Of a DNA stretch of 47,170 nucleotides, positions 1-8,068 are shown piece after piece; position 1 is the first letter of the stretch, and each line of letters begins with the position of its first letter. The translations under genes were made by a program, and so were the position numbers. Source of the DNA: Henriciella sp. (GTDB taxonomy: Bacteria > Pseudomonadota > Alphaproteobacteria > Caulobacterales > Hyphomonadaceae); the NCBI GenBank assembly GCA_013214545.1, contig JABSQB010000003.1, positions 101,236 to 148,405 of the forward strand. Reading direction: 5' to 3'. The notes beneath the pieces are model-generated. The model saw only the letters and a program-made list of their open reading frames with translations. It was not told the DNA's origin and did not search any database.

Positions 1-2
1 AC

Positions 3-698
3 GAGATCCACCGCCTGCCACCCGCAGTCGAAGAAGTGCTCTATCCGGCCATGGAAGACTATGCAGTCGATATTGTCATCGGCGAAGGCCCGGCCGCGCG
101 CTCGGTTCGGCTGGATCTGTCACCCTTTACCCTGGTTGGCGCGACGACCCGTGCGGGCCTCCTCGCGACGCCGCTGCGGGACCGGTTCGGCATTCCGCTC
201 CGCCTTGAATTCTACACGCCTGAAACGCTGGCGACGATTGTCATGGCCGCGGCCCGAAAGCTGGGCGCGCCGACGACGGAAGACGGCGCTGTCGAGATTG
301 CCAAACGCGCCCGCGGGACGCCGCGGATTGCCTTGCGCCTGCTCCGCCGTGTCCGCGACTTTGCCGAAGCTGATGGCACTCAGATTGATCGCGCCGCCGC
401 GTCGAAGGCGCTTGCCCGGTTACAGATTGATGATGACGGCCTCGACTCGCTCGACCGGCGTTATCTCGATGCGCTGGTGAAGACCTATGCCGGCGGCCCG
501 GTCGGCGCTGACACACTCGCAGCAGCGCTCTCTGAAGCCCGCGACGCGGTCGAGGATGTGATTGAGCCTTACCTCATGCAAAAAGGCTATGTCGCCCGCA
601 CCCCGCGCGGACGCGTGGCGGCACCACTGGCTTACAAACGGCTGGGATTGCCAGCGCCTCAGGATGGTCTGCAAGGCGGACTATTCGGGGAAGAGTAA
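3..698 (+). CDS. ruvB: Holliday junction branch migration ATPase RuvB (3' part)
   Basis: RuvB is the hexameric AAA+ motor that drives Holliday junction branch migration with RuvA and RuvC. The gene is cut by the window edge: the open frame runs from base 3 and its first residues, EIHRL, are the end of the Walker B region (DEIHRL in the family), so the P-loop half lies outside. Visible family signatures are LYPAMED, the sensor/arginine-finger stretch [19 protein letters not shown], the lid domain, and a C-terminal winged helix with [10 protein letters not shown]. About 231 residues are present, ending at TAA. The GTG at 36 is internal, not a start. A convergent gene lies 13 bp downstream. Identification is firm. 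Confidence 0.96.
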   Translation, partial: EIHRLPPAVEEVLYPAMEDYAVDIVIGEGPAARSVRLDLSPFTLVGATTRAGLLATPLRDRFGIPLRLEFYTPETLATIVMAAARKLGAPTTEDGAVEIAKRARGTPRIALRLLRRVRDFAEADGTQIDRAAASKALARLQIDDDGLDSLDRRYLDALVKTYAGGPVGADTLAAALSEARDAVEDVIEPYLMQKGYVARTPRGRVAAPLAYKRLGLPAPQDGLQGGLFGEE

Positions 699-711
699 GC
701 CGCCACGCGGG

Positions 712-1719
712 TTAAGGGCGCGTCTCAAACTCAAACATCTCAGTAGTCACGGAAGCCTGACCGAGCGCGTTGTAGCGCGGTCCAGAGATGTTTTCCGGCG
801 CGAAATGCGCATCGAGTTCGTCAACAATCTCGGTGCTCAGCTCGATCTTCATAGCACCCCAATTCTCCTCCAGATGTGCGATGTCCTTGGTTCCCGGAAT
901 GGCAACCACTTCCGGCGCTTTCGCCAGCGTCCAGGCAATCGCCAATTGCGGCAGCGTGCAGCCAAGATCCGCCGCGATCTCGCGGGCGCGCGGGATGAGT
1001 TTCATGTTCTCGGAAAAATGCGGTTCAGCCAGTCGCGGGAAAAAGCCGCGACGCATATCGCCTTCCCAATAATTCTCAGGATCGAGCGGGGTTTGCGCAA
1101 ACAGCCCGCGCCCGACTGGAGAGAAGGCGACGAGGGTGGTGCCCAGTTCTCGACACGCCTCCATCACCGCGATTTCCGGGTTACGGACGATGAGGGAGTA
1201 CTCTGATTGCATGGCCGCGATCGGATGGACCGCCGCAGCGCGTCGGAGCATATCCGCGGACTTCTCTGACAGACCGATCGAGCGAATCTTCCCTTCGGCG
1301 ACCAGGTCGGCCAAGGCGCCAACCGAGTCCTCGAGCGGAACATTCGGATCCGGCCAGTGCATGTAATAGAGATCAATCGTCTCGGTCTGGAGTCGTTCCA
1401 GACTGGCTTCGCACGCGGCTTTGATTGCCTCTGGACGCGCATCCAGGGTGCGCTTGCCATCCTTGAATCCGAGCACGCATTTGCTGGCCAGGACGAAGTC
1501 ATCGCGGCGATGCTTCAGAAACTTCCCGATCCGCCGTTCACTCTCGCCCATGCCGTAAATTGTGGCCGTGTCGAGAAAATTGTAGCCGAGATCAATGGCG
1601 CGATTGAGCAATCGATCCGACTCCTCTTCGCTGATCGGTTGGTTATAGGCGTGCATCATATTCATGCATCCCAGCCCGACGGGATGGACCGAGAACGGCC
1701 CGACTTTTCTTGATTGCAT
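712..1719 (-). CDS. Aldo/keto reductase
   Basis: A 335-residue NAD(P)H-dependent aldo/keto reductase, a cytosolic TIM-barrel enzyme reducing carbonyls. The catalytic tetrad is visible: Asp50 and Tyr55 in DTATIYG, Lys80 in ASKC and His121 in YYMHWPD. Length and motifs fit the Tas/YajO-like branch used for general aldehyde or ketone reduction; the substrate cannot be deduced. A GGATC stretch upstream of the ATG may serve as ribosome binding site. It converges with ruvB and is followed on the same strand by a short-chain dehydrogenase 71 bp upstream, so the two may share a transcript. The second aldo/keto reductase of this window (34560) is a different subfamily. Confidence 0.9.
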   Translation of the reverse strand: MQSRKVGPFSVHPVGLGCMNMMHAYNQPISEEESDRLLNRAIDLGYNFLDTATIYGMGESERRIGKFLKHRRDDFVLASKCVLGFKDGKRTLDARPEAIKAACEASLERLQTETIDLYYMHWPDPNVPLEDSVGALADLVAEGKIRSIGLSEKSADMLRRAAAVHPIAAMQSEYSLIVRNPEIAVMEACRELGTTLVAFSPVGRGLFAQTPLDPENYWEGDMRRGFFPRLAEPHFSENMKLIPRAREIAADLGCTLPQLAIAWTLAKAPEVVAIPGTKDIAHLEENWGAMKIELSTEIVDELDAHFAPENISGPRYNALGQASVTTEMFEFETRP

Positions 1720-1790
1720 TCTATCTGGATCCTTAAATCACATCACAGGCACTTGCCGAGCATGACGGCGTTCGCATCGGTATTAACAGC

Positions 1791-2795
1791 CTACCGCTCC
1801 AGCACATCCTTGATCCATGGGCCGAGCTGAGACTCGCCGAGCATGGCGATCTGCGCCTGAGCGGCCGCATCATTCAATGGCTCCTGCGGGCGCGCAACTG
1901 GGTGCACGGCTTTGCGCAGCGGCCGGGTGCCTTTTGGCATAGCGATGATCTCAGCAATCGCGCGCGGCACATCCATCGGATCAGTTGAGCCACCCCCCGT
2001 GCGCTGCCCCATGCCAGCCGTCAGCGCCGGATAAGCGGCGAGCAGGTCGTCGCTGGTCCGTTCTTTCAAGGGACCGGAATTATTATTGTTATTGGACCAG
2101 ATCTTGGTCGGATAGCCGCCCGGCTGAATGATCGTGACGTCGACACCATGTGGCACCAGCTCGTAGGCCATTTGCTCGCTCATCGCTTCGAGCGCGAATT
2201 TGGTCGCCGAATACATGCCGAAGCCCGGAATGATCAGGCGGCCAAGCTGGGAAGAGATGTTGAAGATCTGACCCCCGCCATTGGCCCGCATGCTTGGCAG
2301 TGCTGCGCGCGCCATGCGGTGACAACCATAAACATTGGTGTCGAAAATCAGCTCGGTGGCCGCCATATCCTGCACCTCAATCGGGCCGCCGACCGAGATC
2401 CCGGCATTGTTGACCAGAACGTCCAGCTTGTCGTCATTTGCGGCGAGGGCTTCTGCGACGCCGGCCTCAACTTGCTCATCTGAGGTCACGTCGATTTCGA
2501 TAACGCTGAGATCAAGTCCGTCTGAACTGGCGAGATCGCGCAGTTCATCCGCTTCATCGCGGGGCACGTTACGCATGGTCGCGAACACTTTCGCGCCCTG
2601 ACGAGCATAATATTCTACGCCCAGCCGACCGAACCCTGAGGACGATCCGGTTACCAGAATGGATTTGCCGGAGAGGTCTGGCCCGTCCGTCGCAGCGGCG
2701 ACGGTTTGAGCGCAGGCTGCCTGGCTCGCCAGCGCAGCCGCCCCAGCGCCGAGGGCGAGCATTTGGCGGCGATCGATTTTGGTGGGGTCTGACAT
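1791..2795 (-). CDS. Short-chain dehydrogenase/reductase with Tat-type signal
   Basis: A 334-residue classical SDR oxidoreductase. Seen: the Rossmann glycine motif TGSSSGFG (49-56), NNAG (129-132), catalytic Ser181/182, and Tyr195 and Lys199 in YSATK. Unusually, residues 1-36 form a twin-arginine-like leader: DRRQML, then an alanine-rich hydrophobic segment ending near AACAQ. This predicts export to the periplasm with bound cofactor, or a retained relic leader. A run of five asparagines (235-239) sits in the substrate-loop region after the strand that follows the active site. The start has a good AGGAG six bases upstream of ATG. It is divergent from the flavoprotein gene at 2928, which also has a Tat-like leader. 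Substrate unknown. Confidence 0.88.
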   Translation of the reverse strand: MSDPTKIDRRQMLALGAGAAALASQAACAQTVAAATDGPDLSGKSILVTGSSSGFGRLGVEYYARQGAKVFATMRNVPRDEADELRDLASSDGLDLSVIEIDVTSDEQVEAGVAEALAANDDKLDVLVNNAGISVGGPIEVQDMAATELIFDTNVYGCHRMARAALPSMRANGGGQIFNISSQLGRLIIPGFGMYSATKFALEAMSEQMAYELVPHGVDVTIIQPGGYPTKIWSNNNNNSGPLKERTSDDLLAAYPALTAGMGQRTGGGSTDPMDVPRAIAEIIAMPKGTRPLRKAVHPVARPQEPLNDAAAQAQIAMLGESQLGPWIKDVLER

Positions 2796-2927
2796 GATGC
2801 GCTCCTGACGGCTTTTATCTTCTGATGAGACACATGTAGCGGGCGTGCCAGATTTGGCAAAACAAGACTACGCGCCCTGATAGAATTTTGCCTTGCGTGC
2901 AGGCCCGTTCTGATCGCTTATGGCGAG

Positions 2928-4079
2928 ATGAAACTTCACCGACGACATGTTTTGACAGGCAGCGCAGGCTTGCTGGCGGGGGCCTGTGTGCAAGTCCCGG
3001 CTCCCGCACCGGACGCGCCGACCCCGCTCTACCCCAAAGCGCCGCTCAAAGTGTCAGAGGGCAGGCTGATGCGGATCACGGTCTGCACGCGGCCGTTTCG
3101 GCCGGCCGGCCCGCGCATCGAAGCTGAAGCATTTGGCGACAAGCGCGTGGTCCACAATTACGGCCATGGGGGCTCGGGCTGGTCATTGTCCTGGGCCTGC
3201 GCGCAGGAGGCTGCGGCGTTGGCACAACCTGTCCAAGGGCATTCTATCGCGGTGATCGGCGCTGGCGTGATCGGTCTCACAACCGCGCTGCGCCTGGCAG
3301 AATCTGGCGCCGCCGTGACCATTTATGCCAAGGACTTACCGCATGAGACCCGATCGGCCCGGGCCACTGGCGTCTGGTCGCCGAGCAGTCGGATTGCGCT
3401 GAGCTCGAAAGTAGCCGATGGGTTTGATGATCGCTGGCGAGGTTGGGCGCGGACATCCTATCTGACGCATCAGCGCTATATCGGTACGCTCGGTCAGCCG
3501 GTCGACATCATCCCGTTTTACTCATTGCGCAGCCACACACCGCCGCCACGCGAGTGGGCAAGCCATGACTTCCTGCATCTCGGCGGCCGCATGAATGATA
3601 TCTGGTTTGGCAGCCAAACCCTACCGGATGAGGCGCATCAATTCCCCGTCGCCTCGGCCCGTCGCGGCGCGGATATGGTCTTCAACATCGCGGCCTATAC
3701 CGACCGTCTCATTCGCGACTTTCTGAGCCTGGGCGGGCGCATCATCCGGCAGTCCTTCAACGACCGATCGGAAGTTCTGGCGCTGCCTGAAAGCGTCATC
3801 ATGAATTGTAGCGGATATGGCGCGAAGACGCTTTGGGGCGCAGAGGAGTTGGTGCCAGTGCGCGGTCAGATCAATTGGATGCCACCGCAACCAGAGGCGC
3901 GCTACGGCCTCTATTATGAAGACGTCTATGTGCTGTCACGCGGCGACGGCGTGGTGGTGCAATACACTGGCCCGAATGAAGACTATGGCTATGGCATTGA
4001 AGATGAAACGCCGGATCGCGAGGAAATGAGGCGGGCGGTCGAAACCGTTGGATCGCTGTTTAGCGAATGGCGCGCCTAG
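2928..4079 (+). CDS. D-amino-acid-oxidase-like FAD oxidoreductase with permuted motif order
   Basis: A 383-residue flavoprotein of the D-amino-acid oxidase (DAO) superfamily, expected to oxidise an amine or D-amino acid with FAD. The leader has RR at 5-6, a hydrophobic core and Cys20 (LLAGAC, an imperfect lipobox), so Tat export and perhaps lipid anchoring are likely. After it come RPFRP (55-59) and HNYGHGGSGWSLSW (76-89), signatures that end a normal DAO protein. The FAD-binding GAGVIG (111-116) follows, then YAKDLPHETRSARATGVWSP, NCSGYGAK (293-300) and VRGQ (311-314). The chain stops just where the usual C-terminal block would begin. The order therefore looks circularly permuted. It overlaps the convergent truA by 4 bp. 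Family confident; substrate unknown. Confidence 0.85.
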   Translation: MKLHRRHVLTGSAGLLAGACVQVPAPAPDAPTPLYPKAPLKVSEGRLMRITVCTRPFRPAGPRIEAEAFGDKRVVHNYGHGGSGWSLSWACAQEAAALAQPVQGHSIAVIGAGVIGLTTALRLAESGAAVTIYAKDLPHETRSARATGVWSPSSRIALSSKVADGFDDRWRGWARTSYLTHQRYIGTLGQPVDIIPFYSLRSHTPPPREWASHDFLHLGGRMNDIWFGSQTLPDEAHQFPVASARRGADMVFNIAAYTDRLIRDFLSLGGRIIRQSFNDRSEVLALPESVIMNCSGYGAKTLWGAEELVPVRGQINWMPPQPEARYGLYYEDVYVLSRGDGVVVQYTGPNEDYGYGIEDETPDREEMRRAVETVGSLFSEWRA

Positions 4080-4822
4080 TCGTCGCCATACTCGACGCGT
4101 TCCAGGAACAGGCCATCAGCGGGCGCGACCGGGCCGCAGGCAGTGCGGTCCTTCGCCTCGAGAATGTCTGCGATCCAGCTCTCGTCACGCGCGCCGCGGC
4201 CAACTTCAGCCAGTGACCCGACAATGGAGCGCACTTGGCGGTGCAAGAAACTCTTGGCCTCAACCGTGACTTCGAGCCCTTCGCCATAACGAGCGACATC
4301 AATCTTATCGAGCGTGCGGATCGGATGCTTAGCCTGGCACTCAGCATCGCGGAAGGTGGAGAAGTCGTGCTGACCGATCAATGCTTTCGCGGCCCGATCC
4401 ATGGCGCCAGCATCCAGCCGGGAGGGCACACGCCAGGCCAGCCCCTTATCCACGGTCAAATCCGCGCGGCGATTAATGATGACATAGCGATAGGCACGCA
4501 GCGTGGCATTGAAGCGCGCGCTCCAGTCCTCTGATACTTCCTCGGCATCGAGCACGGCCACCGGAGCAGGGCGCAAGTGGAAATTGAGCGCATCAGCAAT
4601 CTTGCGCAGTGGCCGCGGCTTTTGCAGGTCGAAGTGTGCCACTTGCCCAGTCGCATGGACGCCGCGATCTGTCCGCCCGGCGCCCTGCATCAGGACCGGG
4701 ACGCCATCCAGCTTCGCGGCGGCGTCCTCAAGCGCCTGTTGCACCGAGGGTTGGCCGTCCTGGCGTTGCCAGCCAAAAAACGGTCGGCCATCATATTCGA
4801 CAGTGATCTTGTAGCGCTGCAT
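4076..4822 (-). CDS. truA: tRNA pseudouridine(38-40) synthase TruA
   Basis: TruA converts uridines 38-40 of the tRNA anticodon stem to pseudouridine. The 248-residue protein has the family's normal length, opening with YKITVEYDGRPFFGWQRQ and carrying the catalytic aspartate Asp52 in GRTDRGVHA. The later motif FLHRQVRSIVGSL is also typical. It is the last gene of the minus-strand run def-fmt-GNAT-truA; the def-fmt-truA order is common in alphaproteobacteria. It starts 3 bp after the GNAT stop codon, so co-transcription is likely. Its stop overlaps the end of the convergent flavoprotein gene by 4 bp. Confidence 0.96.
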   Translation of the reverse strand: MQRYKITVEYDGRPFFGWQRQDGQPSVQQALEDAAAKLDGVPVLMQGAGRTDRGVHATGQVAHFDLQKPRPLRKIADALNFHLRPAPVAVLDAEEVSEDWSARFNATLRAYRYVIINRRADLTVDKGLAWRVPSRLDAGAMDRAAKALIGQHDFSTFRDAECQAKHPIRTLDKIDVARYGEGLEVTVEAKSFLHRQVRSIVGSLAEVGRGARDESWIADILEAKDRTACGPVAPADGLFLERVEYGDD

Positions 4823-4825
4823 GGA

Positions 4826-5317
4826 TCAGGTCCCGAACGCGGCCGGATAGGTCAGTGTGCCGCTCGCAGGTCCGCCTTCATTCAGCTCGATCGCCATAAA
4901 GTGAGGGCCGGACCAGGGGCTGTCAAAGTTCGCCGCAAGCTCGGCTGAAAAGCCAAAGCGCGGATAATACTCTTTGTGTCCAAGCAGGAAGCAATGCGAA
5001 CGCCCCGCGCCTTCCATCAAGGTCAGGCCAAAGCGGATCAGACCGGCGCCAATACCGCGCTTTTGCACCTCTGGATGCGCTGAAACGGGTCCCAGACCAG
5101 AGGCAACATCTTCGCCGTCCACCCAGACCCGAAAGAACTGGATATGACCGAGAATGTCGCGATCATTGTGCGCGACCAGCGAAGCAAGACTGTCGCCATC
5201 CTTGGCCAGCTGCCTGATAATCTGCGCCTCTTCCGGGGTCCCGAAGGCCGCGTCCGTGAGATCGGTGATGAGGTCGGCATCCTCAGCCGTGGCAGGGCGG
5301 ATCCAGATCTGGCTCAT
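4826..5317 (-). CDS. GNAT family N-acetyltransferase (YhbS-like)
   Basis: A 163-residue acetyl-CoA-dependent N-acetyltransferase. Acetyl-CoA binding is indicated by the motif Q85-KRGIGAGL after a beta strand ([13 protein letters not shown]), followed by [11 protein letters not shown], which is typical of the YhbS/Eis-like small acetyltransferases. The substrate cannot be predicted. The gene sits between fmt and truA, overlapping the end of fmt by 4 bp and ending 3 bp before truA, so it is translationally tied to a translation/tRNA-modification operon; whether it acts on a translation component is speculation. Confidence 0.88.
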   Translation of the reverse strand: MSQIWIRPATAEDADLITDLTDAAFGTPEEAQIIRQLAKDGDSLASLVAHNDRDILGHIQFFRVWVDGEDVASGLGPVSAHPEVQKRGIGAGLIRFGLTLMEGAGRSHCFLLGHKEYYPRFGFSAELAANFDSPWSGPHFMAIELNEGGPASGTLTYPAAFGT

Positions 5318-6267
5318 TCGAACCTCGCGCCTGCCGGAATGGCGAGTCCGCGCAGCAGGTCAGCCGCGTCCATCGCTTTAGAGCCTGGCTTCTGTGCCCT
5401 GAGCAAGCGCACCGCTCCGCCATCGCCGCATTGGACCAGAAGTTCATTGTCCAGAAGCTCGCCGGGCGACGCATCATTGGCGCCATCTTCAAGACGGCTC
5501 ATCAGCGCTTTCATTCGCAGTGGCTCCGGCTCATCTGCGGGTGTGTAGTGGAACCAGGCGCTCGGGAATGGCGACAGACCGCGAATCTGGCAGTCCACCT
5601 CCGCGGCTGGTCGAGTCCAGTCGATGCGCTGATCTTCCGCCGTCACTTTATGAGCATAGGTGGCGCCTTCATCCGGCTGTGGTTGCGGAATCAGGCCGCC
5701 ATCAGCGAGACCCGCTAGCGATGTCACGGCCAGATCAGCCGCAAGCTCGGCCAGGCGATCATGCACGGTACCGGTCGTGTCGAACGGAAAGATGCGGGTT
5801 TCCTCGGTGGCGAGGACGGGCCCCGTATCGAGGCCTGCTTCCATCATCATCGCCTGGACGCCGGTCATCTCGTCACCGGCCATAATGGCGCGATGGATGG
5901 GCGCCGCTCCGCGCCAGCGCGGCAGTAAAGACGCGTGCATATTCATACAACCGAGCCGCGGCGCGTCGAGCACCGCTTGCGGCAGGATCAGGCCGTAAGC
6001 GACAACGACCGCGGCATCGAGGTTCAGGTCAGCGAAGGCTTCTTGCTCGGGAGCTTTTTTCAGCGAGCGCGGCGTACGGACTTCAAGCTCATGCGCTTCG
6101 GCCCATTGATGGACGGGCGTCGGGCGCAGCTTCTTGCCCCGTCCGGCCGGGCGCGGCGGCTGTGAATAGACGCAAACCACCTCGTGACCGGCTTCATACA
6201 AAGCGGCCAGCACCGGCACAGCAAAGTCAGGGCTGCCCATAAAGGCGATGCGGAGCGGCTCAGTCAT
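5314..6267 (-). CDS. fmt: Methionyl-tRNA formyltransferase
   Basis: Fmt formylates initiator Met-tRNA using 10-formyltetrahydrofolate, producing the start amino acid that the neighbouring def gene product later deformylates. The 317-residue length is standard. Catalytic residues are visible: Asn109 and His111 in [17 protein letters not shown] and Asp147 in EAGLDTGP. The N-terminal [13 protein letters not shown] and a C-terminal tRNA-binding domain are present. No strong Shine-Dalgarno is seen; the gene lies 48 bp after def and overlaps the GNAT gene downstream by 4 bp, indicating an operon. Confidence 0.97.
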   Translation of the reverse strand: MTEPLRIAFMGSPDFAVPVLAALYEAGHEVVCVYSQPPRPAGRGKKLRPTPVHQWAEAHELEVRTPRSLKKAPEQEAFADLNLDAAVVVAYGLILPQAVLDAPRLGCMNMHASLLPRWRGAAPIHRAIMAGDEMTGVQAMMMEAGLDTGPVLATEETRIFPFDTTGTVHDRLAELAADLAVTSLAGLADGGLIPQPQPDEGATYAHKVTAEDQRIDWTRPAAEVDCQIRGLSPFPSAWFHYTPADEPEPLRMKALMSRLEDGANDASPGELLDNELLVQCGDGGAVRLLRAQKPGSKAMDAADLLRGLAIPAGARFE

Positions 6268-6315
6268 GCGCGCGCTCTAGCGTGAGATCGGACAGGGATA
6301 AAGTGCCAGGCGAAT

Positions 6316-6846
6316 TTAAGCTGCACTCTTTTCTTTTTCCGCGAGGCGCTTGGCCTTCTTCACCTTGTCGACCGCGCGCTGGCGTTTCAGACGCGACAAG
6401 TGGTCAATGAAGAGCGTACCTTCCAGGTGATCCATTTCATGCTGGATGCAGACCGCGAACAGACCCTCGGCGACTTCCTCAACTTGATTGCCATCATAGT
6501 CGAGATATCGAATCCGACACTCGGTCGGGCGCTCCACCTCTTCAAAGACATCCGGCACTGACAGGCAACCTTCTTCATAAGGCGCCGTGTCTTCAGTCAA
6601 AGGCAGGATTTCCGGATTAACGAAGAAGCGTGGATTTTTTTCCTCATTCTCCTGCAAGTCCATAACGATGACCCGCAGCGGCTCACCAATCTGGATCGCA
6701 GCCAGGCCAATGCCGGGCGCGTCATACATGGTTTCCAGCATGTCATCCATGAGCGCACGGATCTCATCCGTCACACCGCCTTCGACCGGCTTCGATACTT
6801 GCTTCAGCCGGGGATCCGGCACGGTGAGGATTTCTCTAATCGCCAT
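6316..6846 (-). CDS. def: Peptide deformylase
   Basis: Def is the metalloenzyme that removes the N-formyl group from nascent proteins. All three family motifs are present in this 176-residue protein: GIGLAAIQ (45-52), EGCLS (92-96) with metal ligand Cys94, and HEMDH (136-140) with ligands His136 and His140 and catalytic Glu137. The lysine-rich tail ([20 protein letters not shown]) is common in alphaproteobacterial type I enzymes. It heads the def-fmt-GNAT-truA run. The upstream region to cysK holds an 18-bp palindrome (6909-6926). Confidence 0.97.
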   Translation of the reverse strand: MAIREILTVPDPRLKQVSKPVEGGVTDEIRALMDDMLETMYDAPGIGLAAIQIGEPLRVIVMDLQENEEKNPRFFVNPEILPLTEDTAPYEEGCLSVPDVFEEVERPTECRIRYLDYDGNQVEEVAEGLFAVCIQHEMDHLEGTLFIDHLSRLKRQRAVDKVKKAKRLAEKEKSAA

Positions 6847-6908
6847 GCGGTTCAGTTATGAGCGCAAGGGCCGAAGGTCAATGTTTGAGCGGGAATAGAT
6901 TTATCACA

Positions 6909-6926
6909 CCGAACATGCGTGTTCGG
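6909..6926. repeat. Perfect inverted repeat upstream of def
   Basis: Arms CCGAACA and TGTTCGG flank TGCG, giving an 18-bp palindrome about 63 bp before the def start and 38 bp after the cysK stop. No run of T follows on either strand, so it does not look like a simple intrinsic terminator. It could be an operator for def. The GAAC-N6-GTTC spacing does not match the usual alphaproteobacterial LexA box (GTTC-N7-GTTC). Confidence 0.45.
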
Positions 6927-6963
6927 CGTCTGTGTCCCCGTCAGTTTCCTCTAACCGCAGCTC

Positions 6964-7947
6964 TCAAGCCCCTTCGAACAGCGCCGTCGACAAATAGCGT
7001 TCGGCAAATGATGGAATGATCACAACGACAGTCTTGCCAGACATGTCAGGTCGGCGCGCCACATTCAGCCCCGCGGTCAGCGCGGCGCCAGAAGAGATGC
7101 CGACTGGAATGCCCTCGGTCCGCGCCAATCGGCGAGCGGCTTCGAATGCGGCTTCATTGGTCACCTTGATTGCCTCGTCCATGAGATCCGGAGACATGTT
7201 ATCCGGGATGAACCCGGGTCCGATCCCCTGGATCATGTGTGGACCGCCTTCGCCGCCCGAGAGAACCGGGCTGTCCTCAGGCTCAACGGCGAACATCTTC
7301 AGATCCGGCTTGCGAGCTTTCAGGACGCGAGCGCACCCTGAGAATGTACCCCCGGTCCCTACTCCGGACACCACAGCGTCGACCGCGCCGTCCGTATCGG
7401 TCCAGATTTCTTCTGCAGTGGTAGCTTCATGTATCGCCGGGTTGGCCGGGTTTGAGAACTGGCTGGGCATAACCGCACCCTCAATGCTTTCCAGCAATTC
7501 GTCGGCCTTTTTCAGCGTTCCGTTCAGCCCCTCTTCCTTTGGCGTCAGCACCAGCTCAGCGCCGAGGATTGAGAGCATTTTTCGGCGCTCGATCGACATG
7601 GATTCGGGCATGGTCAGAATTAATCGATAGCCTTTCGCTGCGGCGACGAAGGCGAGGCCAATGCCGGTGTTGCCTGATGTCGGCTCGACCAGCGTGGTTC
7701 CAGGACCGATCTTTCCGTCCTGTTCCAGCGCTGTAATCATGCCCACGGCGATCCGGTCTTTGACGCTGGCAAGCGGGTTGAAGAATTCGAGTTTCAAAAG
7801 CAGTTCACAATCGAGTTTTTCTTCCGCACTGATCCGCGGAATTCGGACAAGCGGCGTATTGGCAATCGTCTCGAGAACCGAATTATAGATCCGTCCGCGC
7901 CCCGGCTGATCAAGCTCCAGGCCATTATAGTCTCTTGTTCCCGACAC
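6964..7947 (-). CDS. cysK: Cysteine synthase (O-acetylserine sulfhydrylase family)
   Basis: A PLP-dependent beta-replacing enzyme making cysteine from O-acetylserine and sulfide. Seen: the opening SVLETIANTPLVRI, the PLP lysine in PLASVKDR (Lys63), the substrate loop PTSGNTGIGLAFVAAAKGY, the phosphate-binding SGVGTGGT, and GISSGAA near the end. I place the start at the GTG at 7947 (327 residues) because GGGAGG at 7955-7960 lies 7 bases upstream. An ATG at 7995 would add 16 residues with no ribosome binding site. CysK and CysM isozymes are hard to separate by eye; the motifs favour CysK. The upstream neighbour rmuC ends 121 bp before. Confidence 0.92.
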   Translation of the reverse strand: MSGTRDYNGLELDQPGRGRIYNSVLETIANTPLVRIPRISAEEKLDCELLLKLEFFNPLASVKDRIAVGMITALEQDGKIGPGTTLVEPTSGNTGIGLAFVAAAKGYRLILTMPESMSIERRKMLSILGAELVLTPKEEGLNGTLKKADELLESIEGAVMPSQFSNPANPAIHEATTAEEIWTDTDGAVDAVVSGVGTGGTFSGCARVLKARKPDLKMFAVEPEDSPVLSGGEGGPHMIQGIGPGFIPDNMSPDLMDEAIKVTNEAAFEAARRLARTEGIPVGISSGAALTAGLNVARRPDMSGKTVVVIIPSFAERYLSTALFEGA

Positions 7948-8068
7948 GATTGGTCCTCCCGACTTGTGGTTGATGGTTTCGCCAGCCCCGAGCATAGCGA
8001 CAGGCGCGCGACTAAATCAACGCATTCCATTGGGAGGCTAACTGACGAAACCTGTTAGGGTATTGCGA

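Noticed and set aside
6909-6926. LexA/SOS box before def
   Set aside because: The dyad spacing is GAAC-N6-GTTC; alphaproteobacterial LexA sites are usually direct GTTC-N7-GTTC.
7948-7995. ATG at 7995 as cysK start
   Set aside because: There is no ribosome binding site there, while GGGAGG sits 7 bases before the GTG at 7947 inside this stretch.
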